Positions 41,058-49,594 of a stretch of 64,000 nt of DNA are shown one piece after another. The notes beneath the pieces were generated by a model. That model had not been told where the DNA came from. It searched no databases and saw only the letters and a program-made list of their open reading frames with translations. Position numbers and translations under genes: made by a program. Numbering within the stretch: the first letter of the stretch is position 1; each line of letters begins with the position of its first letter. Source of the stretch: Actinomycetospora lemnae (GTDB lineage Bacteria; Actinomycetota; Actinomycetes; Mycobacteriales; Pseudonocardiaceae); the NCBI RefSeq assembly GCF_028737315.1, contig NZ_JAQZAO010000003.1:124001-188000 (forward strand), read 5' to 3'.

Positions 41058-41816
41058 GTGGAACTGATCGTCCTGGGGTGTTCCGGCAGCGGCGCCGGAC
41101 CGCACTCCCCGGCCTCGGGCTACCTCGTGCGCGCGGACGACACGTCCCTGGTGCTCGACCTCGGCAACGGGTCGTTCGGTGTGCTCCAGCGGCACATGGA
41201 CCCCTTCGAGCTCGACGCGCTGGTGCTCTCCCACCTCCACCCCGACCACTGCGCCGACGTCTCCGGCCTGATCGTCCACCGGCGCTACCACCCCGACGGC
41301 CCCGGCAAGGTCATCCCGCTGCACGGGCCCACCGAGTCCGAGGTGCGCCTCGCCGTGGCCTACGCGCCGTCGTCGGACGAGCGCGTCGCCACCGACCTCA
41401 CCGACGTGTTCTCCCACCGGCCGTTCGTCCACGGCCCCACCGCGGTCGGTCCCGTCGCGCTGACCAGCGCGCCGGTCGACCACCCGTGCGAGGCCTACGG
41501 CGTCCGCCTCGAGCACGAGGGCCGCAGCCTCGTGTACTCCGGCGACACCGGGCCGTGCCGCGAGCTCGTCGACCTCGCCCGTGGCGCCGACGTGCTGCTG
41601 TGCGAGGCGACGTGGTCCGACGGTCCCGAGCGCCCGCCCGGCGTCCACCTCTCGGGCCGGCAGGCCGGCCGCATCGCCCGCGAGGCCGGCGTGCAGCGGC
41701 TCCTGCTCACGCACGTGCCGGCCTGGGCGGACGGCCCGGCGCTGCTGGCCGAGGCGCGCGAGGAGTTCTCGGGCCCGGCCGAGCTCGTCGTGCCGGACGG
41801 GCACTACACGATCTGA
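41058..41816 (+). CDS. Metallo-beta-lactamase-fold phosphodiesterase (Rv1339-like)
   Basis: 252 residues. The metal site is HLHPDH (His59, His61, Asp63, His64), with further ligands in VYSGDTGPC (Asp) and LLLTHVPAW (His). It corresponds to M. tuberculosis Rv1339, described as an atypical class II cyclic-AMP phosphodiesterase, and shares its position between the rhomboid gene and rph. Probable role: cAMP turnover in the cytosol; a tRNase Z-like RNA role cannot be excluded. Its stop is two bases from the stop of the convergent DHA2 transporter. Confidence 0.87.
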   Translation: MELIVLGCSGSGAGPHSPASGYLVRADDTSLVLDLGNGSFGVLQRHMDPFELDALVLSHLHPDHCADVSGLIVHRRYHPDGPGKVIPLHGPTESEVRLAVAYAPSSDERVATDLTDVFSHRPFVHGPTAVGPVALTSAPVDHPCEAYGVRLEHEGRSLVYSGDTGPCRELVDLARGADVLLCEATWSDGPERPPGVHLSGRQAGRIAREAGVQRLLLTHVPAWADGPALLAEAREEFSGPAELVVPDGHYTI

Positions 41817-41818
41817 GC

Positions 41819-43237
41819 TCAGGTCCGGGCCGGCTCCGGCGCGGCCGCCTTCCGCGGGGCCGGCAGGAACAGGGCCGCGACGACCGACCCCAGCACGATC
41901 ACCGCCGCGACGGCGAACGCCCGCGTCGTGCCCGCGGTCGCGGCCACCGGGGCGGCCGCGCCCGTCGCCGTCACCGACGCCGTGTGCGCCGCCGCCAGCG
42001 TCGAGAGCACCGACAGCCCGACCGCGCCGCCGATCTGGCGCGACGTGGTCACGAGCCCGCTGACCAGCCCCGCGAGCCCGGCCTCGACCCCGCTCGTCGC
42101 GGCCGTCGTCACCGCGGGGAAGACGATGCCCATGCCGAGCGACACGGCGATGCCGGGCCCGAGGACACCGGCCACCCAGCTCGTGGTCGGGGTGAGCAGC
42201 GCGAACCACGCGAAGCCCGCCGCGGTCAGCGTGCCCCCGCCCACGATCAGCGCCCGTGCCCCGATGCGCGGCAGCAGCCACGACGAGATCTGCGAGCCGA
42301 TGACGATCGAGAACGATTGCGGCAGGAACGCCAGCCCCGCGGTCAGTGCGTCGAACCCGAGCACGCCCTGCATGTGCAGCGAGACGAAGAACCACATCGA
42401 GAACATCGACGACGTGATGAGCAGGATGACGACGTTCGCCGTGGTCACCGAGCGGATGCGGAACACCCACAGCGGCACGAGGGGGTGGCGGCTGCGCCGC
42501 TGCGAGAACACGAACGCGGTCAGCAGCACCACCGCGGCGGCCACCCCACCCAGCACGCGGGGCGAGGTCCACGGTGCCGACTCCAGCGACACCACCCCGT
42601 AGACCAGCGCCACGAGCCCGCCGGTGACGAGGACCGCGCCCGTCACGTCGAGGCCCGGCCGCTCCTCGGCGCGCGTCTCGTGGACGACGGCGAGGGCGAG
42701 CAGCGCGGTGAGGACCACGACCGGCACGTTGACCAGGAAGATCCAGCGCCAGCTCAGCAGGGCGACGAGCACCCCGCCGGCCAGCCCGCCCGCGGCGCCG
42801 CCGACCCCGCCCATCGCCGACCACCACCCGAACGCCCGCGACCGGTCCGCGCCCTCGGGGTAGGTGGTCTGGAGGATCACGAGCGACGCGGGGGAGAGGA
42901 CCGCGCCGCCCAGGCCCTGCACGGCCCGCGCGGCGAGCAGCAGGGCCGGGTCGTTCGCCAGGCCGCCGATGAGGCTCGCCAGGCCGAAGAGGGCGAGCCC
43001 GACGAGGAAGACGCGCCGGCGTCCGAAGAGGTCCGCCGCCCGGCCGCCGAGCAACAGGAAGCCCGCGAAGGCGAGCGTGTACGCGTTGACCACCCAGGCC
43101 AGGCCCTCGGCGTCGAACCCCAGCGCCTCCCGCATCGCCGGCAGCGCGACGTTCACGATCGACACGTCGAGCACGACCATGAACTGCGCGAGACAGCTCG
43201 CGAACAGCACGAGGCCGGTCCGGCCGTCGGTACGCAC
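41819..43237 (-). CDS. MFS drug-efflux transporter, DHA2 (14-helix) family
   Basis: 472 residues. DHA2 signatures: FMVVLDVSIVNVALPAMREALG in helix 1, WVVNAYTLAFAGFLLLGGRAADLFGRRRVF (motif A), GLGGAVLSPASLVIL and, in helix 5, GGAAGGLAGGVLVALLSWRWIFLVNVP (motif C region). Fourteen helices fit the length. It likely exports cationic or lipophilic drugs by proton antiport; the substrate is not visible. The GTG at 43237 is 8 nt after TAGCGT (43246-43251, minus). It is an insertion relative to the M. tuberculosis Rv1339-rphA order, divergent from rph. Confidence 0.9.
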   Translation of the reverse strand: MRTDGRTGLVLFASCLAQFMVVLDVSIVNVALPAMREALGFDAEGLAWVVNAYTLAFAGFLLLGGRAADLFGRRRVFLVGLALFGLASLIGGLANDPALLLAARAVQGLGGAVLSPASLVILQTTYPEGADRSRAFGWWSAMGGVGGAAGGLAGGVLVALLSWRWIFLVNVPVVVLTALLALAVVHETRAEERPGLDVTGAVLVTGGLVALVYGVVSLESAPWTSPRVLGGVAAAVVLLTAFVFSQRRSRHPLVPLWVFRIRSVTTANVVILLITSSMFSMWFFVSLHMQGVLGFDALTAGLAFLPQSFSIVIGSQISSWLLPRIGARALIVGGGTLTAAGFAWFALLTPTTSWVAGVLGPGIAVSLGMGIVFPAVTTAATSGVEAGLAGLVSGLVTTSRQIGGAVGLSVLSTLAAAHTASVTATGAAAPVAATAGTTRAFAVAAVIVLGSVVAALFLPAPRKAAAPEPART

Positions 43238-43284
43238 GAGGGTCCACGCTAGGCCCGACGGCCGGTGCGGTGCCGGGTGAGACC

Positions 43285-43290
43285 TAGGGT
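43285..43290 (+). promoter_or_regulatory. -10 box of rph, leaderless
   Basis: TAGGGT ends 8 nt before the GTG of rph. It lies 34 bp from the divergent TAGCGT of the DHA2 transporter gene. Confidence 0.45.
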
Positions 43291-43298
43291 GGTCGCCC

Positions 43299-44042
43299 GT
43301 GGCACGCAGCGACGGCAGGGCGGACGACGAGCTCCGCGAGATCAGCATCAGTCGGGGGTTCCAGCAGCACCCGGCGGGATCGGTGCTCGTCTCGTTCGGG
43401 CAGACCACGGTGCTGTGCGCGGCCAGCGTCACCGAGGGCGTCCCGCGGTGGCGGCAGGGCAGCGGGCTGGGGTGGCTCACCGCGGAGTACGCGATGCTGC
43501 CCTCGGCGACGCACACGCGCGGCGACCGTGAGTCGGTCAAGGGGCGCGTCGGCGGGCGCACCCACGAGATCAGCCGGCTCGTCGGGCGGGCGCTGCGCGC
43601 GGCGATCGACCTGCGCGCGCTCGGCGAGAACACGATCCAGATCGACTGCGACGTCCTGCAGGCCGACGGCGGGACGCGCACCGCGGCGATCACCGGCGCC
43701 TACGTGGCCCTCGCCGACGCCGTGACCTGGCTGCGCGCCCACAAGCGCCTCGCCGACCCGCAGCCCCTGTCGTGCTCGATCGCCGCCGTGTCGGTGGGGG
43801 TCGTCGACGGGCGGGTGCGCCTCGACCTGCCCTACGAGGAGGACTCGCGGGCCGAGGTCGACATGAACGTCGTCGCCACCGACACCGGCACGCTCGTCGA
43901 GGTCCAGGGCACCGGCGAGGGCGCCACCTACACGCGCGCGACCCTCGACGCCATGCTGGACTCGGCGCTGGCCGGCTGCGCGCGCCTCACCGAGCTCCAG
44001 GCCGCCGCGCTCGCCGAGCCCTACCCCGGGGAGCTGCCGTGA
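43299..44042 (+). CDS. rph: Ribonuclease PH
   Basis: 247 residues. It is a phosphorolytic 3'-5' exoribonuclease that trims tRNA 3' ends. Typical stretches: [34 protein letters not shown] (phosphate-site region), [43 protein letters not shown] and [18 protein letters not shown]. Leaderless GTG start. The TGA sits just ahead of rdgB, the usual rph-rdgB pairing (Rv1340-Rv1341). Confidence 0.96.
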   Translation: MARSDGRADDELREISISRGFQQHPAGSVLVSFGQTTVLCAASVTEGVPRWRQGSGLGWLTAEYAMLPSATHTRGDRESVKGRVGGRTHEISRLVGRALRAAIDLRALGENTIQIDCDVLQADGGTRTAAITGAYVALADAVTWLRAHKRLADPQPLSCSIAAVSVGVVDGRVRLDLPYEEDSRAEVDMNVVATDTGTLVEVQGTGEGATYTRATLDAMLDSALAGCARLTELQAAALAEPYPGELP

Positions 44043-44058
44043 CAGAGCCGATGGGTCG

Positions 44059-44077
44059 AGCTCCGCACCGCTCCGTG
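44059..44077 (+). repeat. Dispersed 19-bp element, copy D
   Basis: AGCTCCGCACCGCTCCGTG, two mismatches to the consensus. Its last three bases are the GTG start of rdgB. Confidence 0.7.
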
Positions 44078-44680
44078 TCCCGGATCCTGCTCGCGACGAG
44101 GAACGACGCCAAGCTCGCGGAGCTGCGGCGGATGGTCACGGCGGAGGGCGTCGAGGTCGTCGGGCTCGGCGACGTCCCGGAGTTCCCCGAGGCGCCCGAG
44201 GTCGGCGCCACGTTCGAGGAGAACGCGCTGGCCAAGGCCCGGGACGCGGCGCGGGCCACGGGGCTCGTGGCCGTCGCCGACGACTCCGGCCTCGCCGTCG
44301 ACGCGCTGAACGGGATGCCCGGCATCCTCTCCGCGCGCTGGTCGGGCCGCACGGGCGACCGTCTCGAGCGCGACGCCCGCAACCTCGCCCTCCTCCTCGA
44401 CCAGATGGCCGACGTCCCGGAGGAACGGCGCGGCGCCGCGTTCGTCTGCGCCGCGGCGGCCGCGCATCCCGACGGGCGCGAGGTCGTCGTCGTCGAGCGC
44501 TGGCCGGGGACCCTCATCCGCCTGCCGCGCGGCACCAACGGCTTCGGGTACGACCCGGCGTTCGTGCCGGAGGGCGAGTCGCGGACCTCGGCGGAGATGG
44601 CCCCGGAGGAGAAGGACGCGGTGTCGCACCGGGCGCGGGCGCTGCGGGCGCTGATCCCTCGGCTCCCCGAGCTGGCCTGA
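44075..44680 (+). CDS. rdgB: XTP/dITP diphosphatase (Ham1/RdgB)
   Basis: 201 residues. It removes non-canonical purine nucleotides (ITP, XTP). The protein starts naturally at MSRILLATRNDAKLAELRRM (substrate loop T-x-N-x-x-K), then FEENALAKARDAA, VADDSGLAVDALNGMPGILSARWSG, GTNGFGYDPAFVP and SHRARALRAL. The GTG at 44075 gives a normal family N-terminus. In-frame starts at 44039 (overlapping the rph stop) and 44051 would add 12 or 8 residues from the 19-bp repeat region. Confidence 0.94.
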   Translation: MSRILLATRNDAKLAELRRMVTAEGVEVVGLGDVPEFPEAPEVGATFEENALAKARDAARATGLVAVADDSGLAVDALNGMPGILSARWSGRTGDRLERDARNLALLLDQMADVPEERRGAAFVCAAAAAHPDGREVVVVERWPGTLIRLPRGTNGFGYDPAFVPEGESRTSAEMAPEEKDAVSHRARALRALIPRLPELA

Positions 44681-44691
44681 TCCCGTGGTCC

Positions 44692-44710
44692 AGCTCCGCT
44701 TCGCTCCGTG
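44692..44710 (+). repeat. Dispersed 19-bp element, copy E
   Basis: AGCTCCGCTTCGCTCCGTG, full match to the consensus. Its last three bases are the first possible GTG of the methyltransferase gene. Confidence 0.7.
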
Positions 44711-45325
44711 TCCGGTCATGCCGTGACCGACCAGTACTTCTCCGAGCAGCCCACGTCGGCCTCCGACCCGGTCTCCTACCGGCTGGAGATCGGCGGGGTC
44801 GCGCTCGACCTCACCACCGACGCCGGGGTGTTCGCGCGCGGCCGCCTCGACAAGGGCACGCGCATCCTGCTCGAGAACGCCCCCGACCCGGCGGAGACCG
44901 GCGACCTGCTCGACCTCGGGTGCGGCTACGGCCCCATCGCGCTCTGGCTCGCCGCGCAGCGCCCGGGGTCGACGGTGTGGGCGGTCGACGTCAACGACCG
45001 CGCGCTGGACCTCGTCCGGTCCAACGCCGCGACGGCCCGCCTGACCAACGTCCGCGCCCGCCGTCCCGAGGAGGTGCCCGACGAGGTGCGGTTCGCGGAG
45101 ATGTGGTCCAACCCGCCGATCCGGTCGGGCAAGGCCGCGCTGCACGAGCTGCTGCTGCGGTGGCTGCCGCGCGTCGACGGGTCGTCGTACCTGGTCGTCA
45201 GCAAGAACCTGGGCTCGGACTCCCTGGCGCGGTGGCTGGGCGAGCAGGGGCACCCGACGTCGCGGTTGTCGTCCCATGCGGGGTTCCGGGTCCTTGCCGT
45301 GGAGAGATCGGAGACCGCGTCGTGA
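44708..45325 (+). CDS. RsmC-like class I methyltransferase
   Basis: 205 residues. It has the small-domain/MTS pattern: FSEQPTSASDP, LTTDAGVFARGRLDKGTRILLE, motif I LLDLGCGYGPIALWLA, VWAVDVNDRAL and the N-P-P-[IY] tetrapeptide in WSNPPIRSGK, which marks N-methylation of a nucleobase or amide. It probably modifies guanine in 16S rRNA. The start may be GTG 44708, inside the 19-bp repeat, or GTG 44723 (MTDQYFSEQ). The next gene overlaps its stop. Confidence 0.85.
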   Translation: MSGHAVTDQYFSEQPTSASDPVSYRLEIGGVALDLTTDAGVFARGRLDKGTRILLENAPDPAETGDLLDLGCGYGPIALWLAAQRPGSTVWAVDVNDRALDLVRSNAATARLTNVRARRPEEVPDEVRFAEMWSNPPIRSGKAALHELLLRWLPRVDGSSYLVVSKNLGSDSLARWLGEQGHPTSRLSSHAGFRVLAVERSETAS

Positions 45326-46152
45326 TCGCCTATGCGCACGAGGGCAACGGCGTCCCGGTGGTCTGCCTGCACGGCTGGCCCGGGGCCGCGACCGACTACC
45401 GCGCCCTGCTGCCGCTGCTCGAGCGCGACGCGCAGGTCGTGGTGCCGGACCTGCTGGGCTTCGGGGCGTCGTTCACGCCGGGCGACGAGCAGCGGCCGGC
45501 GTCGGACTTCGGCCGCGACGCGCAGGCCGCCGCGGTGCTCGAGGTGATGGACCACCTCGGGTTCGACGACGCCGTCCTCGTCGGCTATGACGTCGGCGGG
45601 ACGACGGCGACCCACCTCGCGCGGACCCGGCCCGACCGCGTGCGCGCGCTCGTGCTCGGCAACGCCATCCATCCCGGTGCGGCGCGGGCGGCGCTCGACG
45701 ACGACCACCGCGCCGAGTTCTGGTACCAGGACTTCCACCAGCTCGGGCTCGTGGAGAGCCTGGTCGACGGGTCCGCGGCGACCGTGCGGGCGTACCTGGA
45801 GCACTTCTGGTCGCACTGGGGCCACCGGGGGATCGCGGCGGCGACCGACGACCTCGTCGAGGCCTACGCCCGCCCGGGCGCGTTCACGGTGTCGGTGAAC
45901 TGGTACCGCTCGGGCTCGGCGACGCTGCGCACGGCGCTCGCGTTGCGCGGCCAGGACCCGCCGGCGCCGGTGACCGTGCCGACGGCGGTGCTCTGGGGCG
46001 ACCAGGACCCGCTCTTCCCGCCGCGCCTGGCCGAGGGGCTGGAGCAGGCGTTCAGCGACCTGCGCGGCGTCTGGCACCTCGAGGACGTCGGGCACTTCGT
46101 GCCGCTGGAGGCGGCGAACGAGGTGGCCGCGGCGGTGCGGGCGTTCCTGTAG
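45322..46152 (+). CDS. Epoxide hydrolase-type alpha/beta hydrolase
   Basis: 276 residues. It has the HGWPG oxyanion motif (residues 17-21) and a nucleophile elbow with aspartate, Asp90 in VGYDVGGT, in place of serine, which marks epoxide hydrolases or haloalkane/fluoroacetate dehalogenases. The acid is in LWGDQDPLFPP and the base His in EDVGHFVPLE. The cap domain holds WYQDFHQLG and HFWSHWG. HGWPG favours epoxide hydrolase, but the substrate is open. The GTG overlaps the methyltransferase TGA (GTGA), so they are coupled. Confidence 0.86.
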   Translation: MIAYAHEGNGVPVVCLHGWPGAATDYRALLPLLERDAQVVVPDLLGFGASFTPGDEQRPASDFGRDAQAAAVLEVMDHLGFDDAVLVGYDVGGTTATHLARTRPDRVRALVLGNAIHPGAARAALDDDHRAEFWYQDFHQLGLVESLVDGSAATVRAYLEHFWSHWGHRGIAAATDDLVEAYARPGAFTVSVNWYRSGSATLRTALALRGQDPPAPVTVPTAVLWGDQDPLFPPRLAEGLEQAFSDLRGVWHLEDVGHFVPLEAANEVAAAVRAFL

Positions 46153-46171
46153 GAGTTCAGCGGAACCGGCC

Positions 46172-46194
46172 TCGTTCGAACGCGTGTTCGACGA
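46172..46194. promoter_or_regulatory. Inverted repeat before the HNH gene
   Basis: TCGTTCGAAC (46172-46181) and GTTCGACGA (46186-46194) form a near-perfect inverted repeat with a 4-nt centre, ending 10 nt before the ATG at 46205. It could be an operator or a hairpin hiding the start. Confidence 0.4.
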
Positions 46195-46204
46195 AGATGG
46201 GGTC

Positions 46205-46849
46205 ATGCCCCCCGCACGATCCTGGACCGACGAGCAGCTCCGCGACGCCGTCGCCGCGAGCACCAATCTCCGTCAGGTGCACGTCGCCCTCGGCGTCGCG
46301 CCGGGTGGCTATCGCGTGCTCCTCGCTCACATCCGCCGGCTCGGTCTCGACACCTCGCACCTCGACCTGACGCCACGGACGCGACGCCGCGGTGACTGGA
46401 CCGACGGCGACCTCGCCGACGTGGTCCGACGCGTCGCCACGACGTCCGACGTCCTCCGTGAGCTCGGCTATCGCCCGAGTGGCGGAATGCACCGCTACAT
46501 CAGCGCCCGGATCGCCCACCTCGGCCTCGACACGTCGCACTTCACCGGCCGGGCGTCGACGCGCGGCAGGACGTTCCCGGGTCGCGGCGCGCGACCGCTG
46601 GAGGAATTGCTCGTGTCGGGTTCGGTGATCTCCTCGGCGAAGCTGCGGGTGCGGCTCGTGAAGGCCGGGCTCAAGGAGGAGCGGTGCGAGGTCTGCGGGC
46701 TCTCGGAGTGGTTGGGCCGACCCCTCTCGCTGCAACTCGACCACACCAACGGCGACCACACCGACAACCGCCTCGAGAACCTCCGTATCCTCTGCGCCAA
46801 CTGTCACTCGCAGACCGAGACGTGGTGCGCCCGCGGTCGGAAGAGGTAG
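46205..46849 (+). CDS. HNH endonuclease with duplicated N-terminal helical module
   Basis: 214 residues. Two similar modules of about 48 residues come first: residues about 6-52 (SWTDEQLRDAV ... HIRRLGLDTSHLD) and about 63-112 (DWTDGDLADVV ... RIAHLGLDTSHFTG). They resemble homing-endonuclease DNA-contact repeats. The HNH nuclease follows with CEVCGLSEW, LQLDHTNGDHTDNRLENLRIL and CANCH, giving two Cys pairs for structural zinc. It sits between a hydrolase gene and a tRNA gene 13 nt downstream, typical of selfish or exchangeable nucleases. Third codon positions look somewhat less GC-rich than in neighbours. Confidence 0.85.
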   Translation: MPPARSWTDEQLRDAVAASTNLRQVHVALGVAPGGYRVLLAHIRRLGLDTSHLDLTPRTRRRGDWTDGDLADVVRRVATTSDVLRELGYRPSGGMHRYISARIAHLGLDTSHFTGRASTRGRTFPGRGARPLEELLVSGSVISSAKLRVRLVKAGLKEERCEVCGLSEWLGRPLSLQLDHTNGDHTDNRLENLRILCANCHSQTETWCARGRKR

Positions 46850-46862
46850 ACCAACTGGCAGA

Positions 46863-46935
46863 GCCGGCGTAGCCCAAAGGCAGAGGCACACCCCTTAGGA
46901 GGGTGGCAGTGCGGGTTCGACTCCCGCCGCCGGCA
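46863..46935 (+). tRNA. Class I tRNA with UAG (leucine) anticodon, unusual
   Basis: 73 nt. Acceptor GCCGGCG/CGCCGGC is fully paired, the D-arm is GCC/GGC with GG in the loop, the anticodon stem CACCC/GGGTG encloses CTTAGGA, so the anticodon is TAG (reads CUA/CUG), the variable loop is only GCAGT, T-arm GCGGG/CCCGC with TTCGACT, discriminator A. Leucine tRNAs normally have a long variable arm, and this one does not. It lies 13 nt after the HNH gene and converges with bcp. Confidence 0.85.
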
Positions 46936-46940
46936 CCCCC

Positions 46941-47414
46941 TTAGAGCTTCAGGTCCCGCAGCAGCCGGCCCACGTGGCCGGTGGCCTTGACCGCGTACTG
47001 GGCCTCCTCGATCTTCCCGTCGGCGTCGACGAGGAAGGTCGAGCGGATGACGCCGGTGGTGGTCTTCCCGTACATGGTCTTCTCGCCCCAGGCGCCCCAG
47101 GCCTGCATGACGCCCTTGTCGGGGTCGGAGAGCAGCGGGAAGGTCAGGCCCTCCTTGTCGCGGAACCTCGCGAGCTTCTCGGGCTTGTCCGGCGAGATGC
47201 CCAGCACCGCCACGTCGGCGTCGTCGAACGTCGCCAGGTTGTCCCGGAAGTCGCAGGCCTCCTTGGTGCACCCCGGGGTCATGGCGGCCGGGTAGAAGTA
47301 CACGAGGACGCGGCGTCCCCGGAAGTCCGCCAGCGACACCGTCTCGCCACGATCGGAGGTGAGCGAGAAGTCAGGGGCGGGTTGACCGGGGGCCAGGCGG
47401 GTATCGGCGGTCAC
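46941..47414 (-). CDS. bcp: Thioredoxin-dependent peroxiredoxin, Bcp/PrxQ family
   Basis: 157 residues. The peroxidatic Cys and the resolving Cys five residues later are in PGCTKEACDFRDN, the PrxQ arrangement. Other parts: APDFSLTSDRGETVSL, VYFYPAAMTPGC, GISPDKPEKLARF and WGEKTMYGK. It reduces peroxides using thioredoxin. The GTG at 47414 is 8 nt after TATCCT (47423-47428, minus), so leaderless; longer in-frame starts are not supported. Divergent from a DUF3618 gene as in M. tuberculosis Rv2521-Rv2520c. Confidence 0.94.
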   Translation of the reverse strand: MTADTRLAPGQPAPDFSLTSDRGETVSLADFRGRRVLVYFYPAAMTPGCTKEACDFRDNLATFDDADVAVLGISPDKPEKLARFRDKEGLTFPLLSDPDKGVMQAWGAWGEKTMYGKTTTGVIRSTFLVDADGKIEEAQYAVKATGHVGRLLRDLKL

Positions 47415-47500
47415 GGGCGGGCAGGATAGCCGCCGACCACACGCCGGTCGCCTCCCCAGCGAGGACCGTCCGGGCGACGAGACGACCAACGGGAGGTGCC

Positions 47501-47722
47501 GTGGCACGGGACGCGGACGCCATCGAGAAGGACATCCAGCAGGCCCGCGAGGCGTTGGCCGGCGCCCTCGACGAGCTCTCCGAGCGGGCGAACCCCCAGC
47601 GCCTCTCGGAGCAGGGCAAGGAGATGGCCGCGCAGAAGTGGGCGGACCCCCGCGTGAAGTACGCCGTCTACGCCGCCGGCGCGCTCGTGGGGCTGCTGAT
47701 CCTCCGCAAGCTGTTCAAGTAG
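47501..47722 (+). CDS. DUF3618 family small membrane protein
   Basis: 73 residues. An amphipathic N-terminal helix (ADAIEKDIQQAREALAGAL, then ELSERANPQRL) is followed by one C-terminal membrane helix (YAVYAAGALVGLLILRKLF). GGGAGG lies 8 nt before the GTG. It has the family length and the neighbour (bcp) of M. tuberculosis Rv2520c. Function unknown, probably membrane-associated. Confidence 0.88.
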   Translation: MARDADAIEKDIQQAREALAGALDELSERANPQRLSEQGKEMAAQKWADPRVKYAVYAAGALVGLLILRKLFK

Positions 47723-47802
47723 GGAGGCCCGACGTCGGCGGCGAGGTGGTAGAACCGCCTCGCCACCGGCTGCGTGGCCGGACTGACGAGGAGGTCTCCG
47801 CA

Positions 47803-49542
47803 GTGCCCGAGCTCAGCAAGGCCGCGACCGAGTTCCGCCGGGCGCGGGACCTGCTGCTGGAGCGGCGCGAGGACCTCGACGCCGCGATGCGGGACTTCGA
47901 CTGGCCGCAGCTCGACGAGTTCAACTGGGCGCTCGAGCACTTCGACGCCATCGGCGCCGACCCCGGCAGCGCCCAGCGCCCGGCGCTGTGGATCGTCGAG
48001 GAGGACGGGCGCGAGCAGAAGTACTCGTTCGCCGACATGAGCGAGCGCTCGAACCGCGTCGCCAACTGGCTGCGCGCGCAGGGCGTCGGCCGCGGCGACC
48101 GGATCATCCTCATGCTCGCCAACCAGGTCGAGCTGTGGGACACGATTCTCGCGGCGATGAAGCTCGGCGCGATCCTCATCCCGTCGACGCCGATGCTCGG
48201 CCCGGCCGACCTGCGCGACCGCATCGACCGTGGGCACGCGCGTCACGTCGTGGTCCGCGACGTCGACGTCGACAAGTTCGACGACGTGCCCGGGGACTAC
48301 ACCCGGATCGCCGTCGGCTCGGGGACGGAGGCCCGCATCACCGAGCCGTGGCTGGACTTCGCCGCGGCCTACGACGCGCCCGCGGAGTTCACCCCCGACG
48401 GACCCACCAAGGGCAGCGACACGCTGCTGCTCTACTTCACCAGCGGCACGACGGCGAAGCCGAAGCTCGTCGAGCACACGCACACGAGCTACCCCGTGGG
48501 GCACCTGTCGACGATGTACTGGATCGGCCTGCAGCCCGGCGACGTCCACCTCAACGTCGCCTCGCCGGGCTGGGCGAAGCACGCGTGGTCGAACGTGTTC
48601 GCGCCGTGGATCGCCGAGGCGACGATCTTCATCTACAACTACACGAAGTTCGACGCGGACCGGCTGCTCGACATCATGGTCGAGAAGGGCGTCAGCACCT
48701 TCTGCGCGCCGCCGACCGTGTGGCGCATGCTCATCCAGGCCGACCTGACCCGCGTGCAGGTGCCGGTGCGCGAGCTCGTCGGCGCCGGGGAGCCGCTGAA
48801 CCCCGAGGTCATCGAGCAGGTCCGCGAGGCCTGGGGCATGACGATCCGCGACGGGTTCGGGCAGACCGAGTCGACGCTGCAGATCGGCAACCCGCCCGGC
48901 CAGCCGGTCAAGGACGGCTCGATGGGGCGGCCGCTGCCCGGCTACCCGATCGTGCTGGTCGACCCGGTCAGCGGGGAGCGCAGCGACGAGGGGGAGATCT
49001 GCATCGACCTCGCGCAGCGCCCGCTCGGGCTCATGGTCGGCTACAAGGACGACCAGGAGCGCAACGACGAGGTCATGCGCGACGGGCTGTACCACACCGG
49101 CGACGTCGGCTCGCGCGACGCGGACGGGTACATCACCTACATCGGCCGCTCCGACGACGTGTTCAAGGCATCGGACTACCGCATCAGCCCCTTCGAGCTC
49201 GAGAGCGTGCTCATCGAGCACGACGCCGTCGCCGAGGCCGCGGTCGTGCCCTCGCCCGACCCGCTGCGCCTGGCCGTGCCCAAGGCGTACGTGGTGCTCT
49301 CGTCGCGGTACGAGGCCTCACGCGAGACCGCGCTGGCGATCCTGCGCCACGCGCGCGAGAACCTGCCGGCGTACAAGCGCGTGCGGCGCCTGGAGTTCTA
49401 CGAGCTGCCGAAGACGATCTCCGGGAAGATCCGCCGCGTCGAGCTGCGGACCCGCGAGACCGACCTGCGCTCCGACCCGTCCGCCGGCGCCGCGCCCGAG
49501 GGGGAGTACCGGGACGAGGACTTCCCGGAGCTGCGCCAGTGA
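47803..49542 (+). CDS. AMP-binding acyl-CoA synthetase (medium-chain/ACSM-like)
   Basis: 579 residues, ANL superfamily. The AMP/phosphate loop is LLLYFTSGTTAKPKLVEHTH, the A4/A5 region is RDGFGQTES, the hinge is YHTGDVGSRDADGYITYIGRSDDVFK and the catalytic Lys is in LPKTISGKIRRVELR. It activates a carboxylic acid to the acyl-CoA through an acyl-adenylate; the chain length is inferred from overall resemblance to ACSM enzymes. The GTG at 47803 follows GAGGAGG. A thioesterase gene follows and may form an operon. Confidence 0.9.
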   Translation: MPELSKAATEFRRARDLLLERREDLDAAMRDFDWPQLDEFNWALEHFDAIGADPGSAQRPALWIVEEDGREQKYSFADMSERSNRVANWLRAQGVGRGDRIILMLANQVELWDTILAAMKLGAILIPSTPMLGPADLRDRIDRGHARHVVVRDVDVDKFDDVPGDYTRIAVGSGTEARITEPWLDFAAAYDAPAEFTPDGPTKGSDTLLLYFTSGTTAKPKLVEHTHTSYPVGHLSTMYWIGLQPGDVHLNVASPGWAKHAWSNVFAPWIAEATIFIYNYTKFDADRLLDIMVEKGVSTFCAPPTVWRMLIQADLTRVQVPVRELVGAGEPLNPEVIEQVREAWGMTIRDGFGQTESTLQIGNPPGQPVKDGSMGRPLPGYPIVLVDPVSGERSDEGEICIDLAQRPLGLMVGYKDDQERNDEVMRDGLYHTGDVGSRDADGYITYIGRSDDVFKASDYRISPFELESVLIEHDAVAEAAVVPSPDPLRLAVPKAYVVLSSRYEASRETALAILRHARENLPAYKRVRRLEFYELPKTISGKIRRVELRTRETDLRSDPSAGAAPEGEYRDEDFPELRQ

Positions 49543-49594
49543 CCCCGGGAGAGGCAGCATCGAGGACAGCACGCCGATGGGGGAGCTCGAGCCG

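Noticed and set aside
46863..46935. Amber suppressor tRNA
   Set aside because: An amber suppressor needs anticodon CUA; this one is UAG, which reads CUA/CUG leucine codons.
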